Assembly (NCBI RefSeq): GCF_009916105.1 | Contig: NZ_JAAAXQ010000032.1 | Location: forward strand, 1 to 34,004 | Length of the DNA stretch: 34,004 bases | Direction: 5' to 3' | DNA from: Streptomyces sp. GC420 | Lineage (GTDB): Bacteria > Actinomycetota > Actinomycetes > Streptomycetales > Streptomycetaceae | In this document: positions 16,932 through 25,213 of the stretch, piece after piece | Position numbering within the stretch: the stretch's first letter is position 1 | Layout of the letters: each line of letters begins with the position of its first letter | Notes under the pieces: model-generated | Told to the model about the DNA's origin: nothing | Database searches by the model: none | What the model saw: the letters and a program-made list of their open reading frames with translations, nothing else | Program-made: the position numbers and the translations under genes

Positions 16932-17576
16932 GTGACACAGAGCGAGATCGTCGAGACCCCGGCCGGGGACGCCCGTATCACCTGGCACCGGGCCCGGCGT
17001 GCCCGGCTGACCCTTGCCGTCGGTCACGGCGCCGGCGGCGGCATCGAGGCACGTGACCTGCGTGCGCTGGCCGGGGAACTGCCCGCCCACGGCGTCACGG
17101 TCGCCCTCGTGGAGCAGCCCTGGCGGGTCGCGGGAAAGCGGCTGGCGCCCGCGCCCAGGACACTGGACGCCGCCTGGACCGCCCTGTGGCCCGCGCTGGA
17201 GAAGGCCGGGACCCCGCTCGTCGCCGGCGGGCGCAGCGCCGGGGCCCGGGTGGCGTGCCGCACCGCCGCAGGTCTCGGGGCGGCGGCCGTGCTGGCGCTG
17301 AGCTTCCCGCTGCACCCGCCGGGCCGGCCGGAGCGTTCCCGCGCCGGCGAACTGCTCGGCTCCGGGCTGCCCACCCTCGTCGTCCAGGGCGGTAACGACC
17401 CCTTCGGGCGCCCGGACGAGTTCCCCGCGGGCGACTACCGGCTGACCGAGGTGCCCTACGGCGACCACGGCTTCGCCGTGCCCAAGAAGGCGCTCCTCGG
17501 GCAGGACGAGGCGCTGGAGATCATCACCCGTTCCGTCGCGGCGTGGGCGGGCGGACTCACGCCCGACGGCGGGTGA
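16932..17576 (+). CDS. Alpha/beta hydrolase, KANL3/Tex30-like
   Basis: 214 aa. The small hydrolase fold shows the oxyanion-side motif VGHGAGG (30-36), nucleophile Ser102 in GGRSAGA, probable acid Asp156 in [10 protein letters not shown] and His179 in YGDHGF. The substrate is unknown; the KANL3/Tex30-like group includes dienelactone-hydrolase relatives. GTG 16932 is preferred because AGGA sits eight bases ahead; ATG 16923 would overlap that SD. Just upstream is a run of GGGGGAC repeats (16893-16918) and a small CCCGG/CCGGG hairpin after the SRAP stop. It lies directly ahead of the sigR promoter, whose -35 begins seven bases after its stop codon. Confidence 0.85.
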   Translation: MTQSEIVETPAGDARITWHRARRARLTLAVGHGAGGGIEARDLRALAGELPAHGVTVALVEQPWRVAGKRLAPAPRTLDAAWTALWPALEKAGTPLVAGGRSAGARVACRTAAGLGAAAVLALSFPLHPPGRPERSRAGELLGSGLPTLVVQGGNDPFGRPDEFPAGDYRLTEVPYGDHGFAVPKKALLGQDEALEIITRSVAAWAGGLTPDGG

Positions 17577-17583
17577 ACCTTCG

Positions 17584-17609
17584 GGAATGCGCGTGGGCGG
17601 GCCGCTGTT
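17584..17609 (+). promoter_or_regulatory. sigR autoregulatory promoter (p2 type)
   Basis: GGAAT (17584-17588, preceded by G), exactly 18 bases, GTT (17607-17609). This is the known SigR recognition pattern. Initiation near 17615 would include the upstream start codon at 17654 and so express the long isoform when SigR is free. Confidence 0.85.
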
Positions 17610-17653
17610 GTGCGGGGCGTCGGAAGAACGCAGCAGGAGAGGGAGTCCGCCGC

Positions 17654-17839
17654 ATGGGTTCGACCATCTGCCCCGGCCGCACACAGTCCACCGGCCTGGA
17701 CTGGACCGTGTTGCCGGCGGCCGGGACCGCCCCGCGTCGGGCGGCGGGCGGGCGGGACAGTCAGAGCTTCCCGGCCGAGGGTCGACTATTCTCCGAATCG
17801 AGCGGGTCCGCATTCGGATCCGCAGCAGCGTCGGAGGAG
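17654..17839 (+). other. sigR: N-terminal extension of long SigR isoform (SigR')
   Basis: An in-frame ATG at 17654 with GGGAG eight bases ahead adds 62 residues to SigR, giving a 287-aa product ending at 18517. In S. coelicolor a long, unstable SigR' isoform is made from the SigR-dependent transcript and a short, stable one from the constitutive transcript; the promoter and start positions here fit the same logic. The extension is Ser/Gly/Ala-rich and looks disordered, with one Cys. Confidence 0.65.
17787..17792 (+). promoter_or_regulatory. Putative constitutive sigR promoter -10 (p1 type)
   Basis: TATTCT lies inside the SigR' extension, 47 bases before the GTG of the short isoform. A -35 is not clear (TTCCCG at 17769-17774 is closest, with 12 bases between). 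A transcript from here would encode only the short SigR. Confidence 0.4.
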
Positions 17840-18517
17840 GTGGGTCCTGTCACTGGGACCGACGAAGGAACGACCGCACAGCCCGAGGACGCCGCGGAGA
17901 GCGTGGCGGAGCGCAACGCGCGCTTCGAGCGTGACGCGCTGGCCTTCCTCGACCAGATGTACTCTGCCGCGCTGCGCATGACGCGCAACGCCGCGGACGC
18001 CGAGGACCTCGTCCAGGAGACCTACGCCAAGGCGTACGGCTCCTTCCACCAGTTCCGTGAGGGCACCAACCTCAAGGCGTGGCTGTACCGCATCCTGACG
18101 AACACCTTCATCAACACGTACCGGAAGAAGCAGCGCGAGCCGCAGCGCAGTGCCGCCGAGGAGATCGAGGACTGGCAGCTCGCGCGCGCCGAGTCCCACA
18201 TGTCGACGGGGCTGCGCTCCGCCGAGTCGCAGGCGCTCGACCACCTGCCCGACTCGGACGTGAAGGAGGCGCTGCAGGCGATCCCCGAGGAGTTCCGTAT
18301 CGCCGTCTATCTCGCGGACGTCGAGGGCTTTGCGTACAAGGAGATCGCGGACATCATGGGTACACCCATCGGCACGGTGATGTCGCGGCTGCACCGCGGA
18401 CGCCGCCAGCTGCGCGGCATGCTCGAGGACTACGCGCGCGAGCGCGGCCTGGTCCCGGCGGGTGCCGGTGGTACCGGTGGTACGGACGAGCACAACGGGA
18501 AAGGCTCGGGGTCATGA
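17840..18517 (+). CDS. sigR: ECF sigma factor SigR (thiol-oxidative stress)
   Basis: 225 aa from GTG 17840. Region 2 (about residues 28-95, including [16 protein letters not shown] and the [15 protein letters not shown] segment) and region 4 (about 140-200, with [28 protein letters not shown]) are intact. SigR directs RNA polymerase to thioredoxin, mycothiol and other redox genes after disulfide stress and is held inactive by reduced RsrA. Its stop overlaps the rsrA start (ATGA), so the pair is translationally coupled. The start codon is not certain: GGAGGAG lies only three bases away, which is short, but the length matches the known short isoform. The C-terminus ends in a Gly/Thr-rich tail. 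Regulation: see the SigR-type promoter and the long isoform upstream. Confidence 0.96.
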   Translation: MGPVTGTDEGTTAQPEDAAESVAERNARFERDALAFLDQMYSAALRMTRNAADAEDLVQETYAKAYGSFHQFREGTNLKAWLYRILTNTFINTYRKKQREPQRSAAEEIEDWQLARAESHMSTGLRSAESQALDHLPDSDVKEALQAIPEEFRIAVYLADVEGFAYKEIADIMGTPIGTVMSRLHRGRRQLRGMLEDYARERGLVPAGAGGTGGTDEHNGKGSGS

Positions 18518-18807
18518 GCTGCGGAGAGCCGCACGAGACGGACTGCTCAGAGATTCTCGACCATCTCTACGAGTTCCTCGACCGTGAGATGCCCGAGGGC
18601 GACTGCACGAAGTTCGAGCACCACTTCGAGGAGTGCTCGCCCTGCCTCGAGAAGTACGGACTCGAGCAGGCGGTGAAGAAGCTGGTCAAGCGGTGCTGCG
18701 GCCAGGACGACGTGCCGACCGACCTGCGGTCGAAGGTCATGGGCCGGATCGACCTGATCCGTGCCGGCGAGGCGGTTCCCGACAAGGACGTCGCCACCCA
18801 GGAGTAG
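18514..18807 (+). CDS. rsrA: Zinc-binding anti-sigma factor RsrA
   Basis: 97 aa. The ZAS-family zinc site is complete and falls at the same numbers as in the S. coelicolor protein as I recall it: Cys11, His37, Cys41 and Cys44 (HFEECSPC). Further cysteines are Cys3, Cys31 and the Cys61-Cys62 pair. Reduced RsrA binds SigR; oxidation forms a disulfide at the zinc site and releases SigR. The ATG overlaps the sigR stop. A strong terminator follows 33 bases after the stop. Confidence 0.97.
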   Translation: MSCGEPHETDCSEILDHLYEFLDREMPEGDCTKFEHHFEECSPCLEKYGLEQAVKKLVKRCCGQDDVPTDLRSKVMGRIDLIRAGEAVPDKDVATQE

Positions 18808-18840
18808 TCCGGGGCAGGGGCGTCCGCTCCCCCCGGTGTG

Positions 18841-18871
18841 AGGACCGTGGCGCATGATGCGCCACGGTCCT
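18841..18871 (+). terminator. Terminator of the sigR-rsrA operon
   Basis: A 13-bp stem AGGACCGTGGCGC (18841-18853) with its complement at 18859-18871, five-base loop, then TCCGTTT. Confidence 0.82.
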
Positions 18872-18986
18872 TCCGTTTGTCACCCGAAGGGTGCTCTTTA
18901 CGCCGATCCGGCCCGCCGGGCTCCGATGCGCGCCTATTCTCACGGTCCGGTACGCGCTGCGGTGATGTCGGGGAGGAGAAGGCGGC

Positions 18987-20429
18987 ATGCGGACGGTTCC
19001 GTCAAGGGCGCGCGTCTGTGTGCTGTGCGCCGTCGTGGTCGCCGTCTGCTGCGTGTTCCCCGCTCTGAGCGCCCCGCGCACGCCCTGGGGTGTGGTCGCG
19101 CTGCTCGCCACGCTCTACGCGCTGTGCGAGCAGGCGCCCCGCTGCCCGCTGCTGGGACGCGACGCCCCCATCGGTATGGGCTCGTTCTTCCCCGTCCTGC
19201 TCGCCGGGGTCTTCCTGCTGCCGCCCGAGGCGGCCGCCCTGGTCGCCGTGCCCGGCTCGCTGGTCGGGCAGGTCGAGCGGCGGCACGCCTGGACCCGCCG
19301 GACCTGGCGGGCCGCCGAACTGGCCACGGCCACCTTCTGCGCGGCCGCGGCGTACGAGGCCCTGGGCGGGCGGCAGGCGCTCGGCGGGCCGGGGAGCGCC
19401 CCGGACTTCCCCTACGGACTGCTCCCCGCCGCGGCCGCCACCCTCGTCCTCGGCCTCGTCCTCGCCACGTTCGGGGGCGCCATCCTGGCCACCGCCGAGC
19501 GCAGGCCGTTCGGCGCGGCCTGGCGGGGCCTGGTGGCCCGCTCGCTCGGCCCGCACCTGGTGCACGGCCTGGCCGGGCTGATGATGGCGGTGCTGTGGCG
19601 CAGCCCGTACGGGGCTCCCGCCGCGCTGCTCGTACTGCTCCCCATGTACCTGTCCTGCTGGGTGTTCGCCCAGTACCACCGCGAGCGCGCCGCCCACCAG
19701 GCCACCATCCGGGCACTCGTCCAGGCCGTGGACATCAAGGACGAGTACACCCGCGGGCACAGTGAGCGGGTCGGCAGCGCCTCCGTGCTCATCGCCAGGG
19801 AACTCGGCATGGACGAGGAGCGGCTGGAGGTGCTGCGGTTCGCGGGCATCCTGCACGACGTCGGCAAACTCGGCGTACCGACCCGCGTGCTGCGCAAGGA
19901 CGGCCCGCTGACCCCCGAGGAACGCCGGGTCATCGAACTCCACCCGGAGTACGGGCACGAGATGGTGCGCGGCATCGGCTTCCTCGGCGAGGCCAGGGCC
20001 GCGATCCTGCACCACCACGAACGCATGGACGGCAGCGGCTACCCCTACGGGCTGTCCGGGGACCGCATCCCCGAGTTCGCGCGCGTCGTCGCGGTCGCCG
20101 ACGCCTTCGACGCCATGACCTCGACCCGCTGCTACAGCAGGGCCCGCCCGGTGGCCGTGGCCGTCGAGGAGCTGCAGAAATGCGCGGGCCGCCAGTTCGA
20201 CCCGCGGATGGTCAGGGCGCTGGTGCGCGCGCTGGACCGGCGCGGATGGCGGCCCGCCGTGACCGCCGACGAGCCGGCCGCCCCGCGCGGAAACGTCCCT
20301 CCGGCCCCGGCCTGCCGCCCGGGTCTCCCGGCCGGCGAGGTCCGCGGCGCGCAGGACACCGCACCCCGCGCCGCAGTGAACGCGGGTCCCGGCCGGCCGG
20401 TTGCGGGGGAACGGGGGAGAGCCGGATGA
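18987..20429 (+). CDS. Membrane-bound HD-GYP domain protein, probable cyclic dinucleotide phosphodiesterase
   Basis: 480 aa. The N-terminal 225 residues form a membrane region with about six spans (8-26, 34-48, 66-90, 110-125, 145-165, 192-225), followed by an HD-GYP domain at about 238-415. Catalytic signature: His290-Asp291 with Lys294 (ILHDVGK), His319, the HHHER cluster near 342-346, and GYP at 351-353 (DGSGYPYG). HD-GYP enzymes hydrolyse cyclic-di-GMP; the sensed signal through the membrane part is unknown. The last 65 residues are Pro/Ala-rich and probably disordered. ATG 18987 follows GGAGGAG by nine bases. Its stop overlaps the start of a second HD protein (ATGA), so the two are coupled. 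It lies just after the sigR-rsrA terminator. Confidence 0.9.
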   Translation: MRTVPSRARVCVLCAVVVAVCCVFPALSAPRTPWGVVALLATLYALCEQAPRCPLLGRDAPIGMGSFFPVLLAGVFLLPPEAAALVAVPGSLVGQVERRHAWTRRTWRAAELATATFCAAAAYEALGGRQALGGPGSAPDFPYGLLPAAAATLVLGLVLATFGGAILATAERRPFGAAWRGLVARSLGPHLVHGLAGLMMAVLWRSPYGAPAALLVLLPMYLSCWVFAQYHRERAAHQATIRALVQAVDIKDEYTRGHSERVGSASVLIARELGMDEERLEVLRFAGILHDVGKLGVPTRVLRKDGPLTPEERRVIELHPEYGHEMVRGIGFLGEARAAILHHHERMDGSGYPYGLSGDRIPEFARVVAVADAFDAMTSTRCYSRARPVAVAVEELQKCAGRQFDPRMVRALVRALDRRGWRPAVTADEPAAPRGNVPPAPACRPGLPAGEVRGAQDTAPRAAVNAGPGRPVAGERGRAG

Positions 20430-21691
20430 CCGGGGAGCGGCGGACGCCGTACCTCGTCGGCGCCGTCCACGCCCTCGCGGGCACGCTGGTCGCCGTCGCG
20501 CTCGGCACGACACTGTGGCACGGGGTCGAGCAGCCCGGGATCGCGCTCGCCTTCGGTGTCTTCATCGCGGTGGGCGAGGCCGCGCGGCGGCACGGCGAGG
20601 GCGTCACGGGGGACAGGGAGCCCGCGCCGCTCGGCGCGGCGGGCGCGCTGGCGTACGCGCTGCTCGGCGAGGTGGGCGGACGGCCGAGCACCCACGGGGT
20701 CTTCCAGGTCCTCACGGTGGTCTTCGCCGCCGTCCTCGCCGGGGCCGCCCCGCACGTGGCGGTCGGCCGCGGACCCTGCCCGGACCATGTGGCACGCCGC
20801 GTTCTGACCGTCGGCTTCGCCGCGGTCTGCTTCCAGCCGCTGTACAACTCGGGGCAGCTGGAGGAATGGACCGGCCTGGGCCCGTCCTACGTGCCGGTGC
20901 TGCTGGTCCTGCTGGTGCTGACCGCGCTGTGCGACGCCGTGCTCGCCTCCGCCATGGCCAGGTCCCGTACGGGCTGGCCCTACGGGCCGCTGCTGCGCGA
21001 GCAGTTGCGGGCGCTGCCCGGCATCGGCTCGGCGATCTGCGCGACCGGGGCCGTCATGGCGCTCGCGGCGGCCGTCGCCGGCCTGTGGGCGCTGCCCGTC
21101 TTCTGCCTGCCCCTGCTGCTGACGCAGGTCTCCTTCCGGAGGTACGCCGCGGTGCGGACGACCTACCGGCAGACGATCACCTCGCTGGCCCGGTCGACCG
21201 AGATCGCCGGTTACACGCGCCCGGGACATGCGCGCAGGGTCGCCGCCCTCAGCCGGGCCGTGGGGCGCGAGCTGGGCCTGGCCGAGCCCGATCTCACCGT
21301 GCTCGAATACGCGGCGCTGATGCACGACATCGGCCAGCTGTCGCTCGTCGATCCGGTCCCGGAGGGCGCCACCGCGCCCCTTCCCCCCGCGCAGCAGCGC
21401 CGGATCGCGCTGCTCGGCGGGGCCGTCGTACGGCAGACCGGGGTGCCGCCCGAGGTCGCGGTGGTCGTCGAGCGGCAGGCCGACCCGTACCGCGAGCAGC
21501 CGCTGCCCGCCCGCATCGTCCGGGCCGTCAACGCGTACGACGACCTGGCGGCGGCCGATCCACCGGGCGGTCCGCTCGGAGCCCTCGAACAGCTGCGGCT
21601 CGGCACCGGGCACGACTACCAGCCGGAGGTCGTCGAATCCCTCGCCCGCGTCCTGTCAAGAGGCAGTCTGACCTCCGTCCCGCCTGGGTAA
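20426..21691 (+). CDS. Membrane protein with degenerate HD(-GYP) domain
   Basis: 421 aa. The architecture matches the preceding protein: about six membrane spans (about 10-235), then an HD-type domain. His300-Asp301 (LMHDIGQ) is kept, but the Lys that follows in HD-GYP enzymes is Gln304, and the GYP segment is absent; the corresponding stretch reads VERQADPYREQ. The usual spacer between HD and GYP is shortened and Pro/Ala-rich. It is probably a catalytically impaired paralogue acting as sensor or regulatory partner. ATG 20426 overlaps the previous stop and has GGGGGAGA ahead. Two TGGGTAA direct repeats (21685-21691 and 21696-21702) straddle its stop codon. Confidence 0.85.
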   Translation: MTGERRTPYLVGAVHALAGTLVAVALGTTLWHGVEQPGIALAFGVFIAVGEAARRHGEGVTGDREPAPLGAAGALAYALLGEVGGRPSTHGVFQVLTVVFAAVLAGAAPHVAVGRGPCPDHVARRVLTVGFAAVCFQPLYNSGQLEEWTGLGPSYVPVLLVLLVLTALCDAVLASAMARSRTGWPYGPLLREQLRALPGIGSAICATGAVMALAAAVAGLWALPVFCLPLLLTQVSFRRYAAVRTTYRQTITSLARSTEIAGYTRPGHARRVAALSRAVGRELGLAEPDLTVLEYAALMHDIGQLSLVDPVPEGATAPLPPAQQRRIALLGGAVVRQTGVPPEVAVVVERQADPYREQPLPARIVRAVNAYDDLAAADPPGGPLGALEQLRLGTGHDYQPEVVESLARVLSRGSLTSVPPG

Positions 21692-21811
21692 CCCATGGGT
21701 AATGAGCGGCCCCGTGAGCGGGCATGGTTGGATGCGAAGGAGAGACGTCCGCAGACCTCCGCGAGGCTGCACCGGATGGACCGGCAGGCAGGGAAAGCAG
21801 GCAGGGATTCA

Positions 21812-21847
21812 GGCGGGACAGGCGGGACAGGCGGGACAGGCGGGAAT
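21812..21847 (+). repeat. 9-bp tandem repeat (four units) in the leader of the TPR-like gene
   Basis: GGCGGGACA occurs three times followed by GGCGGGAAT, ending one base before the GTG start at 21849. A looser CAGGCAGGG pattern precedes it (21782-21808). The unit length keeps frame, so if an upstream in-frame start (ATG 21702) were used the repeat would encode a Gly-Gln-Ala run. Confidence 0.8.
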
Positions 21848-21848
21848 C

Positions 21849-22835
21849 GTGAGGATCTTCGGGAAGGTACGGCACAGGCCGTCCGCCTCATGGCGGCAGG
21901 CCACCGACCGCGCGTTCACGCTGATCGGCGACGGCCGGTACGAGGACGCGGGCGCGCTGCTGACGCGCGCCGCCGACCTCGAACCCTGGCTCTCCGAGTC
22001 CTGGTTCAACCTGGCGCTGCTGCACAAGTTCCGGCACGACTGGGAGCAGGCACGCGCCGCCGGTCTGCGGGCCGTGGCCCTGCTGGACCGGGAGACCGGC
22101 GCCCCGGACTGGTGGAACGTCGGGATCGCCGCGACCGCCCTGCAGGACTGGCCGCTGGCGCGCCGCGCCTGGCAGGCGTACGGGCTGCGGGTGCCCGGCG
22201 AGACCACGGCCTCCGGCGAGCCGCTCGGCATGGAGCTGGGCAGCGCGGCCGTCAGGCTCTCCCCCGAGGGCGAGGCCGAGGTGGTGTGGGGCCGCAGGCT
22301 CGATCCGGCGCGCATGGAGGTGCAGTCCATTCCGCTGCCCTCGAGCGGCCGGCGCTGGGGCGAGGTCGTCCTCCACGACGGGGTGCCGCACGGCGAGCGG
22401 GTCACCTCGGCGGGTCCGTCGTACCCCGTCTTCGACGAGATCGAGCTCTGGGCGCCCTCACCGGTCCCGACCTGGGTGGTGCTGCTGGAGGCGGACACCG
22501 AGGCCGACCGCGACGCCCTGGAGCGGCTGGCGGCCGACGCGGGCTACGCGGCCGAGGACTGGTCCTCGTCCGTGCGGCTGCTGTGCCGGGCCTGTTCGGA
22601 GAGCCGCATGCCCAGCGATGAGGGCGACGGGGAGCCGCACCTGGACCCTCACGACCACAGCGAGCCCGGCCATCCCGGGCCGCTCGGCCACCGCACCGCC
22701 TCCGGCGAGCTGTGGGTGCCGGAGCGCGAGTGCGGGCTGGCGGCCCCCGCGGGGCTGGTGCGCGGGCTGCTGGACGGCTGGGTCGCCGACAGCCCGGACA
22801 CCCGTGACTGGCGGGACCTCGAAGAGGTGTGCTGA
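21849..22835 (+). CDS. TPR-like repeat protein of unknown function
   Basis: 328 aa from GTG 21849. Residues about 12-115 show two or three TPR-like helix pairs (ATDRAFTLIGDGRYEDAGALL, SESWFNLALLHKF, PDWWNVGIAATALQDW). The remainder is a mixed alpha/beta region with a His/Asp-rich stretch (HLDPHDHSEPGHPG) near 275 and ends in Cys. I do not recognise a catalytic family; the homologue next to HD genes and def is conserved in Streptomyces as far as I recall. The start is uncertain: the 9-bp repeat supplies a weak GGCGGGA SD, and ATG 21702 is open in frame but gives a low-complexity Arg/Gly N-terminus. It is followed by def, 97 bases downstream. Confidence 0.8.
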   Translation: MRIFGKVRHRPSASWRQATDRAFTLIGDGRYEDAGALLTRAADLEPWLSESWFNLALLHKFRHDWEQARAAGLRAVALLDRETGAPDWWNVGIAATALQDWPLARRAWQAYGLRVPGETTASGEPLGMELGSAAVRLSPEGEAEVVWGRRLDPARMEVQSIPLPSSGRRWGEVVLHDGVPHGERVTSAGPSYPVFDEIELWAPSPVPTWVVLLEADTEADRDALERLAADAGYAAEDWSSSVRLLCRACSESRMPSDEGDGEPHLDPHDHSEPGHPGPLGHRTASGELWVPERECGLAAPAGLVRGLLDGWVADSPDTRDWRDLEEVC

Positions 22836-22932
22836 AGAAGCTCCGCGGGCTCCGGGCGCGACGGGCGACCCTTAGGCTGTACGGGCAGCACATCCAGGGT
22901 TCTCGTGAGGTTCAGGAAGGCGTACGGCGGAC

Positions 22933-23583
22933 ATGTCGCAGCAGGAGACGGAGCAGCAGGTGACCGGCAGCCCGGCCGTGGACGACGAGGGTTTCGTCAT
23001 CGACACGGAGGACACCGAGGAGCGCGAGTCGGCGTACCGCGAGCGCGGCACCGTGCGCCCCATCACCGTGGTCGGCAACCCGGTGCTGCACCGTGAGTGC
23101 CAGGACGTCACGGAGTTCGACGACAAGCTCGCCGCCCTCGTGGACGACATGTTCGCGAGCCAGCGGGCCGCTGAGGGCGTGGGACTGGCCGCCAACCAGA
23201 TCGGGGTGGACCTGAAGGTCTTCGTGTACGACTGCCCCGACGACGAGGGCAGGCGGCACGTCGGCGTGGTCTGCAACCCGGTGCTGGAGGATCTGCCGGC
23301 CGAGGCGCGCCACCTGGACGACTCCAACGAGGGCTGCCTGTCCGTCCCGACCGCGTACGCCTCCCTGGCCCGCCCCGACTACGCGGTCGTGCGGGGCCGG
23401 GACGCCGCGGGCAATCCGATCAAGGTGCGCGGCACGGGCTACTTCGCGCGCTGCCTCCAGCACGAGACGGACCATCTGTACGGGCGGCTCTACATCGACC
23501 GGCTGTCCAAGCGCGAGCGCAAGGACGCGCTGCGGCAGATGGCCGAGGGAACCCCGCGCTACGAGACCGTCCCGAACGACTGA
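22933..23583 (+). CDS. def: Peptide deformylase
   Basis: 216 aa. It removes the formyl group from nascent N-terminal methionine. All three motifs are present: [10 protein letters not shown] (82-91, Gln88), EGCLSVP (133-139, Cys135) and QHETDHLYG (176-184, His177, Glu178, His181). Cys135, His177 and His181 bind the catalytic metal. An acidic N-terminal extension of about 40 residues precedes the core, as in other actinobacterial forms. ATG 22933 has AGGAAGG 11 bases ahead. A TAGGCT -10-like element lies at 22873-22878. A hairpin follows 42 bases after the stop. Confidence 0.96.
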   Translation: MSQQETEQQVTGSPAVDDEGFVIDTEDTEERESAYRERGTVRPITVVGNPVLHRECQDVTEFDDKLAALVDDMFASQRAAEGVGLAANQIGVDLKVFVYDCPDDEGRRHVGVVCNPVLEDLPAEARHLDDSNEGCLSVPTAYASLARPDYAVVRGRDAAGNPIKVRGTGYFARCLQHETDHLYGRLYIDRLSKRERKDALRQMAEGTPRYETVPND

Positions 23584-23625
23584 GCCAGGACCGCCCCGAC
23601 GGGCCGGCGGGACGTCGCCTCTCGC

Positions 23626-23654
23626 GCGCGGCCGGAAGAGGACCCCGGCCGCGC
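23626..23654 (+). terminator. Hairpin, probable terminator of def
   Basis: GCGCGGCCGG (23626-23635) is complementary to CCGGCCGCGC (23645-23654), nine-base loop. There is no U-tract, but G+C-only stems are usual in Streptomyces. The rest of the 279-base gap to the next gene holds the 10-bp palindrome TTCCGCGGAA (23755-23764) and presumably the terpene synthase promoter; I see no further gene. Confidence 0.5.
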
Positions 23655-23862
23655 CCGCCCGGCTTTGCAGGTGCCCGGTTCCTGTGGCACGAGGGAAGCG
23701 TGTCGCGCGAGGGGACGTTCCCGGCGGAGCCGGGTAGTGACTGTGGCAAATCTGTTCCGCGGAAGGTCCGTTGCGTGCTCAAGTAGAGGACGCGGATAAG
23801 CCACGGCGTGCGCCCGCCACACCGTAGGGCGCATCGCCTCGAGCGGCTGAGAGGACCTTCCC

Positions 23863-25008
23863 GTGTCTGCCTTCTCACAGAGCGTCTCCTTACCCGGAAC
23901 CACGACCGCCGCACAGATCGCAGCACCATCTCGTACCGCCTCCCGTACAGCGCCTGCGTCGCCGGCCCCCCCGGCGCTGGCCATCCCACTGATCGAGAGC
24001 GCTTTTCCACGGCAACTCCATCCGTACTGGCCGAGGCTTCAGGAGAGCACCAGGAACTGGCTGCTGGAGAAACGGCTCATGCCCGCCGACAAGGTCGAGC
24101 GGTACGCGGACGGCCTGCTCTACACGGACCTCGTCGCCGGTTACTACCTGGGCGCCTCCGACGAGGTGCTCTCCGCGATCTCCGACTTCACCGCGTGGTT
24201 CTTCGCCTGGGACGACCGCCAGGACCGTGATGTCGTCCACGGACGCGAGTCGGCCTGGCTCCGGCTGTGCGTCCGGCTCCAATCGGCGCTGGAGTCCCCC
24301 GAGGAGTACATGCACCACCGGGACCCGCTCGTCGCGGGGTTCGCCGATTCCGTCTCGCGTATCTACGGCTGGCTGGGGCCCATCTGGAACGCCCGGTTCG
24401 CGCGGCACTTCCACCGCACGATCGATGCGTGCGACCAGGAGTTCATCAACCGCACGACGCGGACGGTCCCCGAGCCGGGGGCGTACCTGGAACTGCGCCG
24501 CCTGACCTTCGGGCACTGGATCTGGACCGATCTGCTGGAACTCGTCGCGCGCTGTGAACTCCCCGACGAGGTGCGCAAGCACGGCGCTTTCCGGCAGGCG
24601 GCACTCGCCACCCAGGATTTCGCCGCCTGGTACAACGACCTGTGCTCGCTCCCCAAGGAGTACGCGGGCGGCGAGATACACAACCTCGGAATCGTCCTCA
24701 TCAGACATGAGGGTCTGTCCGTCGAGGAGGCGACCGCGGAGGTCCGCCGGCGCGCCGGGCGGTGTGTCACCGAGTTCCTGGAGGCCGAGCGCGCGGTGCT
24801 GCTCCTCGCCGACGAGGCCGCGGACGGGACCTTCCGCGGCGCCGAACTGAGCGCCGCCCTGAAGTCGTGTGTCGGCAACATGCGGAACTGGTTCTCCTCC
24901 GTGTACTGGTGGCACCACGAGTCCGGCCGGTACCGGGTCGACAGCTGGGACGACCCGTCCACGCCGCCGTACGTCAGCGACGGGCCGGCGGCGCACGAGG
25001 AGGGGTGA
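23863..25008 (+). CDS. Epi-isozizaene synthase (class I sesquiterpene cyclase)
   Basis: 381 aa. It should cyclise farnesyl diphosphate to epi-isozizaene, the precursor of albaflavenone. The metal-binding motifs are DDRQD (117-121) and NDLCSLPKE (258-266: Asn258, Ser262, Glu266), and the C-terminal RY pair is present. The body closely follows the S. coelicolor enzyme from memory (AAFPRQLHPYWPKLQ-like start, GNMRNWFSSVYW, RVDSWDD near the end), with His to Gln at the fourth position of the first motif and about 18 extra N-terminal residues. GTG 23863 has GAGAGGA eight bases ahead. The usual next gene, the P450 CYP170A1, is missing; a strong terminator follows instead. Confidence 0.92.
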   Translation: MSAFSQSVSLPGTTTAAQIAAPSRTASRTAPASPAPPALAIPLIESAFPRQLHPYWPRLQESTRNWLLEKRLMPADKVERYADGLLYTDLVAGYYLGASDEVLSAISDFTAWFFAWDDRQDRDVVHGRESAWLRLCVRLQSALESPEEYMHHRDPLVAGFADSVSRIYGWLGPIWNARFARHFHRTIDACDQEFINRTTRTVPEPGAYLELRRLTFGHWIWTDLLELVARCELPDEVRKHGAFRQAALATQDFAAWYNDLCSLPKEYAGGEIHNLGIVLIRHEGLSVEEATAEVRRRAGRCVTEFLEAERAVLLLADEAADGTFRGAELSAALKSCVGNMRNWFSSVYWWHHESGRYRVDSWDDPSTPPYVSDGPAAHEEG

Positions 25009-25016
25009 TTCCGTAG

Positions 25017-25060
25017 GCACCGGCGCGGCGCGTGCACCGCAGCGCGTGCCGCGCCGGTGC
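25017..25060 (+). terminator. Terminator of the terpene synthase gene
   Basis: A 19-bp stem, 25017-25035 (begins GCACCGGCGC) with 25042-25060, containing two G-U pairs and a six-base loop. It starts nine bases after the stop codon. Confidence 0.82.
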
Positions 25061-25213
25061 ACGCACGCGCACGTCCGACGGCGTGCCGCCGGCACCAATG
25101 GTCGGGCCAATGACCGGTACCGGTGCCCGGTTGACGGGTGACGGGCGGTACGGCCAGTCTCAGCGGTGCACCGCCGTCAGTGTTCGTATCCGTCATGGAG
25201 GCCTGGAGGGCCG

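Noticed and set aside
15221..16981. 586-aa minus-strand frame spanning the M50 and SRAP genes
   Set aside because: It crosses two well-supported genes in other frames and shows no motif of its own.
25136..25213. Possible ydaO-type (cyclic-di-AMP) riboswitch ahead of the M15 peptidase
   Set aside because: Such switches often precede cell-wall hydrolases in actinomycetes, but I cannot find the conserved core segments in this short leader.
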